Assembly: GCA_028023455.1 (NCBI GenBank)
Contig: JAQFVV010006238.1
Coordinates: 3,232,572 to 3,296,571, forward strand
Origin: Epiperipatus broadwayi
Lineage: Eukaryota; Onychophora; Udeonychophora; Euonychophora; Peripatidae
DNA length: 64,000 nt
Reading direction: 5' to 3'
Shown: positions 25,850-37,257 of the stretch, piece by piece
How the letters are laid out: each line of letters opens with the position of its first letter
How positions within the stretch are numbered: the stretch's first letter is position 1
Position numbers and translations under genes: made by a program
Notes under the pieces: model-generated
What the model was told of the DNA's origin: nothing
Databases searched by the model: none
What the model saw: only the letters and a program-made list of their open reading frames with translations

Positions 25850-27305
25850 TAAAATTGGGTTATTAGAAGAGTTTGATACAGACTATTTGAAAAATTGGTC
25901 CACTCACATTGATCACATGCTCTTCTATTTGCAAGTAAACCAAATTTAAAAATCTGAATTAAAATTTAGTGATATTCGTAAGGATTTGCAATGTGCAAAC
26001 CTATACAGATGTCATTATTGCTTTCCAGCTGAGCTTGATTTTAACAAAGGGTTATTTCTACTATCAGCCTTCTGCCCAAAACCACTAACAATAATGCTGA
26101 TATCACTTCAATCTCTGTATTCAAAGAGTGGGAAGAAGGTGAGATTTTGCTACTAAGCTTAGGAACTTTTGTTTAGCTGCAAGTTCAAGAATTTCTTAAA
26201 CAAAGCACTAAGAGATCATTACATTTATGGAATGCATAGTAACAGTTCAGAATCAAATTGTTAAAGTAGCCAAAAACTATTTTTGAGTCTGCAGTCTTGC
26301 AAGTAATTCTGGGTGAATCTATGGTGATTCAAATTGCACCATTCCACAAAGCTTTATATCAAAAAGCCAGATCATCTAAAGACTTTCCAAACCAGAATAA
26401 GCTTAGGGTTCTACTACTGATAATAATATTATGGGTTCATTACAGATGTAGCAAGCAAGAACTCACAGAGACTGTGTGTCCATTTAAAAATATTGTTTGC
26501 AAATTTTGTAAATGAGTCTAACATATAAAAACTCCGATTTAAAAAGAAACAGCAAGACCGCAAAAAAGGAAGGTGAAAATTCTTTTTTAAAAGTCTAACA
26601 AATGAAACAAAATTGTTGAAGTGTCCCTTGAAATAATATTAAAGACATGAGAAGCACAGTAGCTGTCTTTAAAATCCAAATTATTATTAATGGTTCACTG
26701 ACTTCAATGGAACTAGATTGCTAATAGAAAAAATAGAAATAAACACCCAGCTGCAACCCAGCACTAAAACAATTATCAATCCAATCAGTCTCTCTGTTGG
26801 AAAAAGCCAAGATAAAAATCATGATGAAAACACCCATATTGCCTCTGATTGCTTCAGTTGGTGATCATAGTAATCTCTTACTTCATAAGTGATTTGATAA
26901 TTTAGGATTCATGCCAGTCAAGATGAACCAGCTTACAAACATAGCCAAATTGAAAAGTGACTTCCCAGAGCTATTTGAAAATACACTAAATCTGAACTTA
27001 AAAATACATGGTTTGCTTAAACAATTAAATCAAAAGGTCAAGCTAATAAGTTGTCATAGATAAGTGCCATTAGCTTTGAGAGCCTAAGTGGAAGATGAGC
27101 TTGATTGGTGCAGCCTGCTGAAGTCAGTGCGCCCATAATCTTACCAGAAAGAGCTATGTCAATTATCTTGATCATCATACAAAATGATGATGTTCTGATC
27201 TGTTTTAATTATCAATGTATAGTCAGCAAAGCACTGGCAGTTGACAACTGTCCCACTGTCATCAGTCAAACAGATCTTATCCACACTTTTATAGAAGTAA
27301 CTTAA
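25850..27305 (+). pseudogene. Gypsy-type gag-pol fossil, heavily decayed
   Basis: Fragments in several + strand frames keep the order of a Gypsy polyprotein. LKNWSTHIDHMLFYLQVNQI (from about 25,880) resembles the Gag start. LRDHYIYGM (about 26,207-26,235) matches the LRD..V.G. Gag block. VCPFKNIVCKFCK (about 26,475-26,515) is the remains of a CPF...C..C knuckle. FPELFEN (about 26,965) and VEDELDW (about 27,091-27,109) match the segment leading into the RT. FNYQCIVSKALAVDNCPTVI (about 27,199-27,260) matches the RT D-Y-..-N..L..D..P block. Stops and frameshifts separate them, and nothing beyond the early RT is present. I infer an old, truncated element. Confidence 0.65.
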
Positions 27306-28770
27306 TATTAAAAGAATATAATGCTACATATTTGAAAAGGAAGGTTTTTCAAATAAGTACTACTTATGTAATGTGATTATAAGTGCTTAACAGAAAAGCA
27401 ATACAAATAGTCCACACCACTCATGATATTGTGACAGTCAGATGATGTATGTTGATTTAACCCAGTTCAAATACTAGGCGAAAGTACCTCAAGGCCAACC
27501 ATACGCGAGATATTAAATCAAGAATACTATGACCTCTGCCTATTCGTCCAGTCTCGAAGCTATTATGAACCGAACAACACTATCTGAGCCACACATAAAT
27601 TATTTTTCAACCGGCCACAAAGCTTAGCAACAGTGGTAGAGACATGAATGGGAAATCCTAAGGAGCTAAATAGTTAAATGTGCAAAAGTACTAAGAAATA
27701 TGTGTTTTGCGTTATGCGTGCCTGGATCATTAGAAAAGTAAAATACAGCATTATAATAAAATTAGGAAACTCAAGCTTTTGATAGTTAAATAATATGTTT
27801 AATTAATGGCTTTAAAATATGAATAATGATTTAATGGCCTCCGCTATTCCTCTAAATTAATGAAACAACTAATTAGACAATAAAAACAGATTAATAGGTT
27901 TGCGGTCTAACTCTTTTCTTCCCAATTTTATTAAAAATTGTCAACTCGATCTTCTCGATAACATACGATAAAAAAAGAATCTTTCGCAAGCATTTCTAAT
28001 TGCTTTGCGCTACAAACAGGATTTAAAAATTATTTAAAACGTATATAGCTAAATCAGATATACGTGATAAGCTAATGGCGGACAAAAGAGGCGTTATCAA
28101 AGAGATCAAGTTGGCATACAAAAGAAACTGAGTCGTATTTAATTAACAAACATGAATAAAACTGGAAAGAATTTTAAATGAACAAAAATTAACTATTAAC
28201 TCAACCGCAATGGAATACTAAATATTTCACAGGTTAGTAAGGAAGAATACAAGGAAAAAGGTTAAATATAGATAGATGATCACATAATATATATAATTAA
28301 GACTAGCTAATACAAATGGTTACATCAACAAATACATATAATTCAATGAACAATTAAAAAAATATGAACAAAAGGTACATAAGAAATAGTTCAATAGAGG
28401 AGATACATACCCCTTTTTCCTTGGTTCCCTACTCTTGATCCGACGCGACAGTATTTGTCCGGACAATGAAAATATGTAGTATGGTTTCACGAGTTCTCCA
28501 GACACCCAGAGTTCAGATGACTATTGAGTGGATATTAAGGATTTTGATGATTCTCCGATAGGCAAAGCTATTTATTTGCCTAGCCGAGCATAGTAGAATC
28601 TATCAAACTTATATGATTTTTGCTTGAGTAGGTTCAAACTTATTCTGATTGTAGACAAAGTTGTAGACTTTTGGGAATAAAATCCGAACAAAACTGAAGG
28701 TCTCCTAAGAGAATCTGAAGCACTTCAATACAAAACTGAACAACTTAAAACCTAAGAAACCTTCACAAAA
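27306..28770. other. Unassigned stretch after the Gypsy fossil
   Basis: A TGTGACAGTC at about 27,431 resembles the TGTAACAGTC start of the young LTR, and could be a remnant of an LTR start, but no second end is defined. The rest has no recognised gene. Confidence 0.35.
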
Positions 28771-28858
28771 GACACTGAACCTTCAAAAGGAAAAACAAAG
28801 TGAATCTTCAAAAAGAAAAACTGAACCTTCCAAAGGAAAAACTAAACCAACTTTCTCC
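28771..28858. repeat. Short degenerate tandem repeat, unit about 24-26 bp
   Basis: The motif CTGAACCTTCAAAAGGAAAAA appears about three times with changes (CTTCAAAAAG, CTTCCAAAGG). Confidence 0.6.
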
Positions 28859-30585
28859 CTTCTTTATCCCTCTCCCCTTTTTGTACTGAATTGATCCCCT
28901 TTTTTAAATTTCTAAAAATATTAATTTTCCTAACTCTCTAGTTTGTTCTTTTAAAGAAAAAAAAACTTTAATAATTAGGCCACTACTTAAAACTTATCTT
29001 TTAAATTACCAAAACAAACACAAATTTAACAAAATTTTAACAACAATATATTATTATTTTTTTATAGTAGAATAAGCATTTTATTTCAGCAGAATTTTCA
29101 TTAACTCATATATACCTAGATGTATATATATGTTTGACTAATAGGTTAAGCAATTTTTATTAATAGAATGAAATTTATTTAAAACAAAATATTTAAATGT
29201 AAAACACATTTGATAAGCATAATTATTTTTAACTCTAATGCAAAACCCTGCTGATATTGAACTATAAACTTAATTCAGGTCTACAATACTAATTAGTTTA
29301 TAGGATCGTGCTTCAGATCCATTGCTTCAATATATAATTGTTCAACTACAGGTACACTGTACAGATACCCCCCTACTTATGAATATTTGGACATATGAGC
29401 AGACAGACTGCCATAAAGCCAAAATTATTTTTTGCAATACATCTCTAAGTCCAAATTTTGAGTTGCATGTCTTCTTCTGCCTTGTCACAATCCCACACAG
29501 TAGTGCCTTCAAATTCTATACATTACCAGATCCATAAGTATGTAAATGTAGTCTCAGCATCTATCAGAGTTCATGCATTTCTCTAAAAATGGAATTTTCA
29601 AATTCAAAAATTGACAACTTAGAATTTATACAAACAACATTTATAAAGGTGTGATATTTATAAGAGATACATCTTACACCTGTTAAAAACTAGTATTTAG
29701 AAAGCAAAATAACAGTTACCATTTTTTGTATTCGTATTTGTGTTTATTTAATATAAAAAATAAATTATGTGAGTGATAAAATTCTTATATATACTACTAT
29801 TTTATATAGTAAAATAAAACGGTTGATGAACAATGAAATGAAGACAAAAATTAATATATAAAATTTAAGAATAATGTCCAAAGCTACACATGTAAATGTT
29901 CAGAAACATTGTTATGGATATTTGAAAAAAAAAAAGCAAATTTAGTATTAGATACTAATCCTAAAATAAAATAAAATTTCTCCTTGCAAATCTTGTATCA
30001 CCCACCAACACAATATGCAGCTACAGTCTTTCTTTTCTACTTAAAATAAGTCTAAGTATCAGAAAAAGATTATTAAAAATCCAACTGAAGATGAAAATCA
30101 AGTAATAATTGTTTTGTTGTTATTAAATTGTTTGTTTGTAAATGCAAATCCATCTTATGATTATAGTTATTTGAAGTACTTGATTTTAAAATAGTCTCAA
30201 ATATTAAAATAAATTTCTGCATATTTAAAAAAAATATTAATATATGTTCTTTTATTTTCATAATACAAATTTTTCACAAGTCATATATCTAATTGTAATA
30301 TCTCTAATAGTTATTACACCTTTCTAATTTGCATAAATTATAAGTCAGTTTTATAAATAGAATATACCATTTAGATGCATGCGCCCTATTAGGTGCCAAG
30401 AGCTGCATTTAGATGTTTCTAATGGTTCTCATTCGGACAGTGTCAGCTTGGTAATATACTCATTGACCTATTTTGAAATGTAATTCATTCATAAGTAGGA
30501 TGGCATCTGTATACTGAATTTAGCTTATTTGTATGACTGGTATGTGTTTGTTGAAAGATATATTTTCTGTTTTTATCTAATGCCT
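28859..30585. other. A+T-rich stretch, nothing firmly recognised
   Basis: An open frame at 29,322-29,537 reads DTPLLMNIWTYEQTDCHKAK and ends in FYTLPDP; it has no family I know and no splice context. Otherwise nothing is seen. Confidence 0.4.
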
Positions 30586-30587
30586 AG

Positions 30588-30619
30588 TGATTTTTGTGAA
30601 CGAGGCTTTCACCAACCAG
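30588..30619 (+). CDS. Possible small upstream exon of the three-exon gene (tentative)
   Basis: TAG at 30,585-30,587 could be an acceptor and GTTAAT at 30,620 a weak donor. The 32 bases between read DFCERGFHQP and leave one base, which would join the two leading bases of the exon at 35,111 in phase to give Gly. Phase agreement happens by chance one time in three, and the donor is poor, so this is only a suggestion. Confidence 0.22.
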
Positions 30620-31675
30620 GTTAATATATATTTATCTTACATATCATGAAATAAGTCAGTAAATTATTTTTTATATTTTATTTTATGTATATCCAACAAT
30701 CTTTATTAAATTTGCTGATCAAAATTGACATTCAAAAGTTGGGTTATGTAAAAAATATGTTAGAGATTGAGTAGCGCATTTTCCTAAACTAAATGCATGT
30801 TTAAATAACTTGTTTATCATTTATAATTATTTTTTATAAAATGTATATACTTATTTCAGAATATTATTCCTAAATATGGATAAATGATTAAAGAGGAACT
30901 ATGTCAGTGTAGATGCAGAAGGTACTTGCTGAAGCAGAAGGCAGAAAAAATAAAGAAATGAGCCAAACGTCAACACCTCATAAGAAAAAAGGATGTGCAA
31001 TGAATCATTTACAATATGAATGCTTATTATGAGTCATTTACAATATGAATGCTTGACAAAACTATTTAGTTTAGGTTGAAAGTATGAAGGCTGCAAAATT
31101 AGAAAGACATTTGTATGCAAAGCCTGCTGCTTATTCAAGAAAGCTTAAAGAATATTTTTAAAGACTATTAAATTCATCAAAGCAAAGTACAAGTTTATTA
31201 AAAAAATATGTTACCGTTCATGAAAAATATATGCTGGCATCTTACCAGGCATCATATTTAATAGCAAAATCTAAAAAATTGTATATAATCAAGAAAGAAT
31301 TGATTTTATCTGCTGCAGTACAAATAACAGAAACTATTCGTCAGAAAAAAGTATGCAGATGAGTTAAGGAAAATCCCTTTTTCTAATGAAACAGTAACTA
31401 AAAGAATTTTGAAAATTAATGAACCAATTTCAGCAACTTATTCAGAAAATCAAACAAGGCCCAAATTTTCAATTCAGCTGGATGAATCAACAGACATTAC
31501 AAATTTGTATTAACTCTTACTTTATGTTAGGTACGGTTATGATGGTATTATATGCATGAAGATTTACTGTTGGCTAATGAACTGTTGTACAACAGGCTAC
31601 AACAGGTGAAGATATTTTTTAAAAGTAAATGATTTTTTTAAAAAGGAAAGATTGAATTGAAACAATTGTATCGGT

Positions 31676-31726
31676 GTATGTATATATTGAACTATTTCCA
31701 ACATCTAATATAAGTATAAAATGTCT
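31676..31726 (+). repeat. 51-bp insertion in the hAT fossil, homologous to the 42-kb MITE terminus
   Basis: GTATATATTGAACTATTTCC with its continuation to AAAATGTCT matches the terminal repeat at 41,915-41,972 (TTATATATTGGACTATTTCC ...). It interrupts the transposase reading between the VNDFF region and the following GFLGKV block, so it was inserted after the transposon arrived. A target duplication was not resolved. Confidence 0.6.
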
Positions 31727-32163
31727 GGTCAGCAGTGATGAAGGGTCATCATATGGGATTTTTAGGAAAAGTTAAATCTATGAAGAATGAGCAAATAATT
31801 TTTACCCATTGTATGACCCATCGTGAAGGATTAGTAGCTAAAAACCTATCTGCAGGTCTTAGTCTGGTGTTACAAGATGCATAAAAATTATCAATTTTAT
31901 AAAATATTGTGGATCAAATTGCAGATTATTTACAATTTTATGCAAGGATATGGGGTCAAATTACTAATAACTCTTATTACATAAAGAAGTTGGGTGGTTA
32001 TCAAAGAGACGAGTTTTAAAATGACTAGTACAGATGAAAGATAAAACTATTATATTTTTATCAGGCAAAAAAATGTGATATTTCTAATCTCTTTTACAAT
32101 GCAACTTGGTTTTGTAAATTGTGTTTTGTCTAATATACTTGAGAAATTAAATGAATTAAACAT

Positions 32164-32247
32164 GTCTCTTCAAAACCATTAAGCATCATATGATCATCAT
32201 CTCTTATACTAGCACTACTGTATGGAGAGATTTTTACGTCTCTTCAA
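32164..32247. repeat. 64-bp inverted chimeric insertion with 10-bp target duplication
   Basis: GTCTCTTCAA occurs at 32,164-32,173 and again at 32,238-32,247. The 64 bases between them break the LNMSLQ-DENTNI reading of the hAT fossil. The insert has two parts of the repeat family found at 37.6-39.2 kb: about 41 bases in reverse orientation (ending CTCTTATACTAGCA), then about 23 bases in forward orientation (CTACTGTATGGAGAG...). This is a miniature head-to-head pair with a clear target duplication. Confidence 0.8.
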
Positions 32248-32839
32248 GATGAGAATACAAATATTTTAATTTTGTGTGGCAAAATTCATGCATTTAAGAA
32301 AAAGATAACTATATGGAAGTCGGGTGTGAAGAATGAATGGCACATTCGTAATATTTTCATGTACAAATGATTTTATTAGTGAAAATAATTTGGATAATAA
32401 TTTAATTAAGTATAATTGATTATTTATCATATTGCCATGAAAAATTTGATACATATTATTCATCAGGTTTAAATGTAGAACAGTTTTCTTGTGTTCAAAA
32501 TCCATTTCTAATAGTAAAACATTTGCCTATAAATGCTCAAGGAAGAATTTGCCGAACTCAGTTTCTGATTTGAGACTTAAAAATAAGTCTAGTAAACAGT
32601 CAATAAATTCTTTTTGACTCACAATAAAGACAGAATATCCGTTATTGTCTGAATTGGCAATAGCAATTCTTTTGTCATTTGTTTGTACTTATTTGTATGA
32701 AACCATATTTTCGGCAATGGTAAACATAAGAACTGAGTAGCGCAATCGTCTTACCAATATTGAAAACATTACGAGATCTGCGTTGACAGAAATTGAAACG
32801 AGATTACATTTATTGTGCTAAAATATGCAAGCTCATCTC

Positions 32840-33234
32840 TTCCACTAAATTTAATTTTAATGTATTGTTGGTAATGTTATTAATATTGTTTATTTTTCCC
32901 AGTTTTTAAATTTTTTTTACAATGTTGTAAGTACTATAGACACTTTTATTAAATTTTTGTTCTCGTGATTATTTACACATATTTTTTCAAAGATGGTTTA
33001 TTAGATTTATATAATAAAATATAAACTTCATACAATGTTGTTTTAATATTTTTTTGCACTTCGAGGATGAGGGATGTTGGACATTTTTTAATTTGAATAG
33101 GGTTCGCGAACCAAAAATGTTTAAGAACCACTGAGTTAAACTATGTTCTGATTCAGCAATAATGCTGCCGGGAGTTTGGAAAAAGAAGCAGTCACCTTTT
33201 CAATGGAATTCACTTTGTATGTGTGTGTGTGTAT
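32840..33234. other. A+T-rich stretch, nothing recognised
   Basis: Probably the 3' flank of the hAT fossil. A segment near 33,090-33,135 (GGTTCGCGAACCAAAAATGT and AAGAACCACTGAG) resembles the end of a hAT element but the terminal repeat partner is not identified. Confidence 0.4.
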
Positions 33235-33560
33235 ATATATGGACGGTTGAATTTTTAGAGGGGTGAGAAGATTGAAGCCTGTACATTAAAGTTTAAGGAA
33301 TTGTATATTACTATAAACCTAGCACTGATTGTGTACAGGTATAGGAGATTATGATCTGACCTAACTGATGAGTGCTGGTTTTACCCAAAATATGTGTACT
33401 GGTAGATCATTTATTTTTGTCACATGTGTGGCCATGTGTGCTAGTGGTTTGAAAAGGGATGGGGGATCAATATAGACTGAAAATTCTAAGTTCAAATCCC
33501 TCTATTTACTATAGTAAACATTCAGCATACTAAATGAATAGGTTAATTACGTATTGCCTT
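33235..33560 (+). repeat. Direct repeat unit 1, SINE-like (tRNA-type B box)
   Basis: The unit starts near GAGAAGATTGAAGCCTGTAC and includes CACATGTGTGGCCATGTGTG, then GTTCAAATCCCT, which fits a Pol III B box (GWTCRANNC), then TTTACTATAGTAAACATT. A colinear copy is at 33,722-34,030. A CTGATGAGTGCTGG segment lies inside. Confidence 0.65.
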
Positions 33561-33721
33561 GGGAATAGATTATATCATAGTATAAGTCCAGCCCATCCCT
33601 CTCCTATTAATATAAATGGATACATAATAGTCTGATAATATGAAGATTTAGATTGATGTAATGTCTACAAGAGTATGATTACAATATCAAATCCATCAAG
33701 GGCTTTGAGCATTTCGTTGTT

Positions 33722-34030
33722 AGTTTTTGTTGGAGGGATGAGAAGATTGAAGCCTGTCTGTAAACGTTTAAGAAATTACTATCTTAATATAAGCCTAGAA
33801 CTGATTGTATACGTGGGTGGGAGATTATGATTCCAATTGATGAGTGCTGGTTCAGCATGTAATATGTATATTGAGGATCATTTATCCTTTTCACATGTGT
33901 GGTTATATATATTGGTTGTTTAGAATGAAGTAGAGTATGAATATAGACTAAAAATCCTAAGTTCAAATCCCTTTATTTACTACAGTAAACATTTATTATA
34001 CTGAATGAATATGTTAATTATATGTATATC
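33722..34030 (+). repeat. Direct repeat unit 2, SINE-like
   Basis: It is colinear with unit 1, about 480 bp downstream, with many substitutions (GAGAAGATTGAAGCCTGTCT, CACATGTGTGGTTATATATA, AAGTTCAAATCCCTTTATTT). The divergence shows an old duplication, or two independent insertions of one family. Confidence 0.65.
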
Positions 34031-34274
34031 TTAATAATATGAAATATAATTACAGATTTGTAATGTAACTCTAAATGTTGCAATGTAAGTCTAAAGTGTA
34101 TTGTGATAAAGGCAGCAGTAAATACGAACATAGATGATGAATGCATGTTATTGCTTGGTTACAGTACTTAGTGCCTAATTATTTGTAACTATCTTTAGTC
34201 AATTTGCATGTTTGTATGCACATGGTATTGTACATTTTGAAGTATACATATGCAGAAGATCTAATCTGAAACAT

Positions 34275-34500
34275 TGTTTTAAGATGTTCAATAATCTTTC
34301 AGTCTTAATGCACTGTTTATTGTAAAAAACAATAAATCTTAAATATCTAACAACGTTTTTTATCAGTCTTCTTCAGTGCTTTTTCTTTTAATAAGTAAAT
34401 CAAATTAAGAAAAAAAGAACTCTGAAGAAGAATGCTATACAGTCGAAATTGTCAATAACCATGCATTATTAAAAGTGCAAGAAGAAACGAATTATTTGTT
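34275..34500. repeat. Degenerate palindrome with hammerhead-like core
   Basis: Inner arms GTCTTCTTCAGTGCTTTTTC and GAACTCTGAAGAAGAATGCT are partly complementary around about 34,405. The right arm reads CTCTGAAGAAGAATGCTATA then CAGTCGAAATTGTC, the same order (CTGANGA, short hairpin, GAAA) as at 23.5 kb. The left arm has lost the hairpin. Confidence 0.55.
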
Positions 34501-34577
34501 GTTTATTTGGAAGTATTCTTAACACTCATTTTATACTGTATATATACAAAACAAATCACATTGCAAACTTCTATGAT

Positions 34578-34700
34578 GTAAAGAAGAGTTCCCCTCTTTT
34601 CTTCCAAAACATAAGTTTGGGATTAAGACCTGTAGAGGTCCTTACTATTGCATTTTTGCGCTGCACATTCTTGAGGTTACAGCCTTAGTAAATATTACTT
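34578..34700 (+). repeat. Dispersed repeat family Q, copy 1
   Basis: GACCTGTAGAGGTCCTTACT, then ATTCTTGAGGTTACAGCCTTA, matches the arms of the 45.3-45.8-kb foldback (TTCTAGAGGTCCCTACTATC ... GTCTTAAGGTTGTAGCCTTA). A further copy is on the - strand at 39,921-39,990. Confidence 0.7.
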
Positions 34701-34703
34701 ATA

Positions 34704-34975
34704 TGAACTATTATAAAGTACAAAAAGTACTCTGACTTTTTGACAATATTGTTTTATAGTCTTTATCAAGGAACAACTAAAAAGTACTTTAAAAACAATA
34801 AATATAAATACAAATATTCCACATTAGTCAAAATGTTTTAATATGTTTTGTTGTATTTATATTTATCGTTTTAAAATTTTTTTTAGTTGTGCCTTGATAA
34901 AGAGTATAAAACAATATAGTCAAAATGTTTGAGTACTTTTTGTACTTTATAATAGTTTATATAATAAATCAAGAT
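34704..34975. repeat. Palindrome of about 270 bp with hammerhead-like core in both arms
   Basis: The outer ends are GAACTATTATAAAGTACAAA and TTTGTACTTTATAATAGTTT; the centre is near 34,835. Each arm read outward holds CTTGATAAAGA, a hairpin (GACTAT ... ATAGTC across the two arms' consensus), then a CAAAA or GTCAAAA that could be a decayed GTCGAAA. It is the same layout as the 23.5-kb palindrome with unrelated flanks. Confidence 0.8.
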
Positions 34976-35110
34976 TTATAAAGAAAATGTTTGCATAAGG
35001 TTTGTTTCGTATATATATATTAATGGGCTATTTTAAAAATAGCGACTATTTTTAAAATAAGACTGTTTGTTTGTTATTGATTTAATTTATACTTTATTTA
35101 TAATATTTAG

Positions 35111-35204
35111 GTCACTATAAATTATTAATAGAAACTGTTCCAATTATTGAGCAAAGTTTGAAAGAAAAATTTTGGAAAAGTTGCAAAACTGTAGTACAAG
35201 ATTG
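35111..35204 (+). CDS. Host gene exon 1 of 3 visible (unknown membrane protein)
   Basis: The acceptor is TTTATAATATTTAG and the donor is TG|GTAAGA, close to consensus. The 94 bases encode, after two bases of a split codon, HYKLLIETVPIIEQSLKEKF and then WKSCKTVVQD, and leave TG, which joins the first T of the exon at 41,487 to make Cys. The composition is far more coding-like than the flanks and there is no stop. It looks helical and amphipathic. Upstream exons must exist but I could not place them with confidence. I do not recognise the family. Confidence 0.72.
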
Positions 35205-35963
35205 GTAAGATTTTTCAATTACAAATAATAACATATATTATCTACAATCTTTTTTTTTTTTTTACTTTTTCTTATTTTTACTTGTCCTATTATTTGATTT
35301 CATCACATCTTCCATTTTAAACGTGCTCTTTTATTCTTTTATAGGTTTTTTTAATATGTTTTAATTGCATCCTTATATAATTCAGTTCATGTATATATGT
35401 TTAATAATATTTTTTTATAAAACACATGACGACATAAGTGTGGGTTAAATTTTTTTATTTTTTGTTAAATACTCACTTTTGCAAAAAAATTTGGACATGA
35501 AATAAATAAGATTTTTTTAAGAAAGAATAAAAAATCTTACTTGTTGCAAAAAGACCAGAGATCTTGATTTGAACAAATGATACTGTTTATAAAGTATGGA
35601 TTCCTAGGATTTCTCAGAGCTTTTCATACATGCATTAAAATATTTTAAACCCTTTCACAATTTCATTGTTTTTTTTTATTTCCAAATGCTCCAGAAATGT
35701 AACATAAATAATGTACATGAAATGTATGCTTATTTTTTTTAAAAAACTTGTCTTTTTAATACATTTTAATCAAGTCATGTGATCTCTAAGTGTCGAACTT
35801 TAGGTCTCAAAATCATATGGTTATTTCATGATATGCTAATAATACTACTATGTGATGAATGGAAATTAGATAATTAAGAAACAGCAATAAACAGATACCA
35901 ATAAAATAGCCATGTAGTCAGCCAAATAAACAAAACATAAAATGAGATATAAAGTAACATGTT

Positions 35964-35964
35964 A

Positions 35965-36026
<62 letters not shown>

Positions 36027-36047
36027 CAACAACAACAACAACAACAA
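35964..36047. repeat. Compound (AAT)n(AAC)n microsatellite, left of LINE-A2
   Basis: About 19 AAT triplets pass into about 8 AAC triplets directly before the truncated LINE-A2 sequence. Confidence 0.97.
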
Positions 36048-36507
36048 TTGAAAAAATGATAAAAGCTTTCAGTGAAAACAAAATATCCATAATATGTGCA
36101 GCAACTCTCAGTATATATGCCTTATGGTGTACCAGATGTGCTTTCACTTTAGGAAGCAATCCAAGAAGACATCCTAATACATATCACAACAAACTAGAAA
36201 AACTTAAGGAAAGGGACAATGTTCTAGCACCATTGGACATTTATGCTGCCACTTGGTCTCTTTTTAAAATAAAAGCAGCCTTATAATGGATAGACCAAAT
36301 ACAACCTCAGGAAAATGGAAAACTGAAATGAACCCATAATAAGAACTGGAATATCTAAAAGTGTGTCAACCACAAAAGACTCTAATGGCTAAGAAAAACA
36401 AAATTATTTTTTCTGTGTTTCAAGATGTATCCTAGTATATGATCTTTGATACAATGTATTACTTGATAATAGTGTAACCTTTTTTTCCTAATAAAGTTTG
36501 CTTTGAA
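36048..36507 (+). mobile_element. Non-LTR retrotransposon family A copy 2, severely 5'-truncated
   Basis: Only the C-terminal coding end and the 3' UTR remain. The frame 36,056-36,286 reads YALWCTRCAFTLGSNPRRHP and LDIYAATWSL, matching LINE-A1 at 1900-2070. The 3' end AAAGTTTGCTTTGAAATA then (ATA)n matches AAAATTATTTTCTTTGAAAC then (ATA)n at 2541-2561. A compound (AAT)(AAC) tract flanks it on both sides. Confidence 0.85.
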
Positions 36508-36593
<86 letters not shown>

Positions 36594-36599
36594 ACAACC
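36508..36599. repeat. Compound (AAT)n(AAC)n microsatellite, right of LINE-A2
   Basis: AAT triplets pass into AAC triplets (with one GAC), repeating the order on the left side of LINE-A2. The AAT part may be the LINE tail and the AAC part duplicated target. Confidence 0.97.
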
Positions 36600-36759
36600 A
36601 AATAAAAAGTAAATCATAACTCATATTAAATGTATAACAGCAGGAAAATCTCTACGATGTCTATCAAATTATTTGACACATACAGAAAGAATTAGTTTGA
36701 GATAAAATCGCATAAAGCTATTTTACAAAATAAATTTAATAAAACATATATATATTTAA

Positions 36760-37170
36760 TGATAGCTAGAAGTAAAATCGGAACAATGGAATTAGAAACT
36801 AGTAAAGAAGTTGCAAAAGAAATTGAAAGGGAAGAAATCCAGGTTGAATAGATACAAAATCCTAATAGGGATAGTTTACAAACTTCTACTTTTGAAAATA
36901 TAGTAGAACAGAATACTGAAATATCTGGAGGGACTGTCTCACAAATAATCCAACCACAAGAAACACCAGTGAATGTAGAAGTACAAATGAAGAAAGGAAC
37001 AGACTCAAATGATCATATTCTCAATCAGATGATGATAATGATGCAAATGGAAAGCAGATTTATTTAATAAAATAAAAAAATTATGCAATAAAATGGAAAA
37101 ATAGAGTGCTGATTTGAAAGCAGACTTATCTGACAAAATAAACAAAATGCTGAAAAACTTAGGGTTATTT
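36760..37170 (+). pseudogene. Decayed Gag/ORF1-like coding remnant
   Basis: From ATG 36,760 a frame reads MIARSKIGTMELETSKEVAK, stops at an in-frame TAG near 36,849, then resumes TSTFENIVEQNTEISGG, NVEVQMKKGTDSNDH and LNQMMIMMQMESRF before more stops. Acidic, Gln- and Met-rich, heptad-like sequence of this kind is common at the start of retroelement Gag proteins, and its style resembles the Gag at 14,821-16,278. No diagnostic domain is present. Confidence 0.4.
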
Positions 37171-37257
37171 TTAATTATCAGCTTTACGATTGATATGTAA
37201 ATTAAAAATAATTCCCAAGATGCTTTTTGTTAACTCAAGTTCCCATTAATAAAACTA

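Larger units (their letters stand above)
30890..32830 (+). pseudogene. hAT-type transposase fossil (ZBED5/SCAND3-like)
   Basis: Decayed frames keep the order of a vertebrate/invertebrate ZBED5-like hAT transposase: a BED finger remnant KAAKLERHLYAK (about 31,090); ASYQASYLIAKSKK (about 31,230); FSIQLDESTDITNL with catalytic-type Asp (31,468-31,508); TTGEDIF (31,598-31,617); FLGKVKSMKNEQIIFTHCMT then HREGLVAKNLS (31,758-31,850); LEKLNELNMSLQ (about 32,140-32,172); CGKIHAFKKK-like and KSGVKNEWHIRN (about 32,275-32,350); and the C-terminal dimerisation block LLSELAIAILLSFVCTYLYE with RNRL (32,640-32,770). Many stops and frameshifts make it non-functional. Two small insertions interrupt it (31,676-31,726 and 32,174-32,237). 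Confidence 0.82.
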
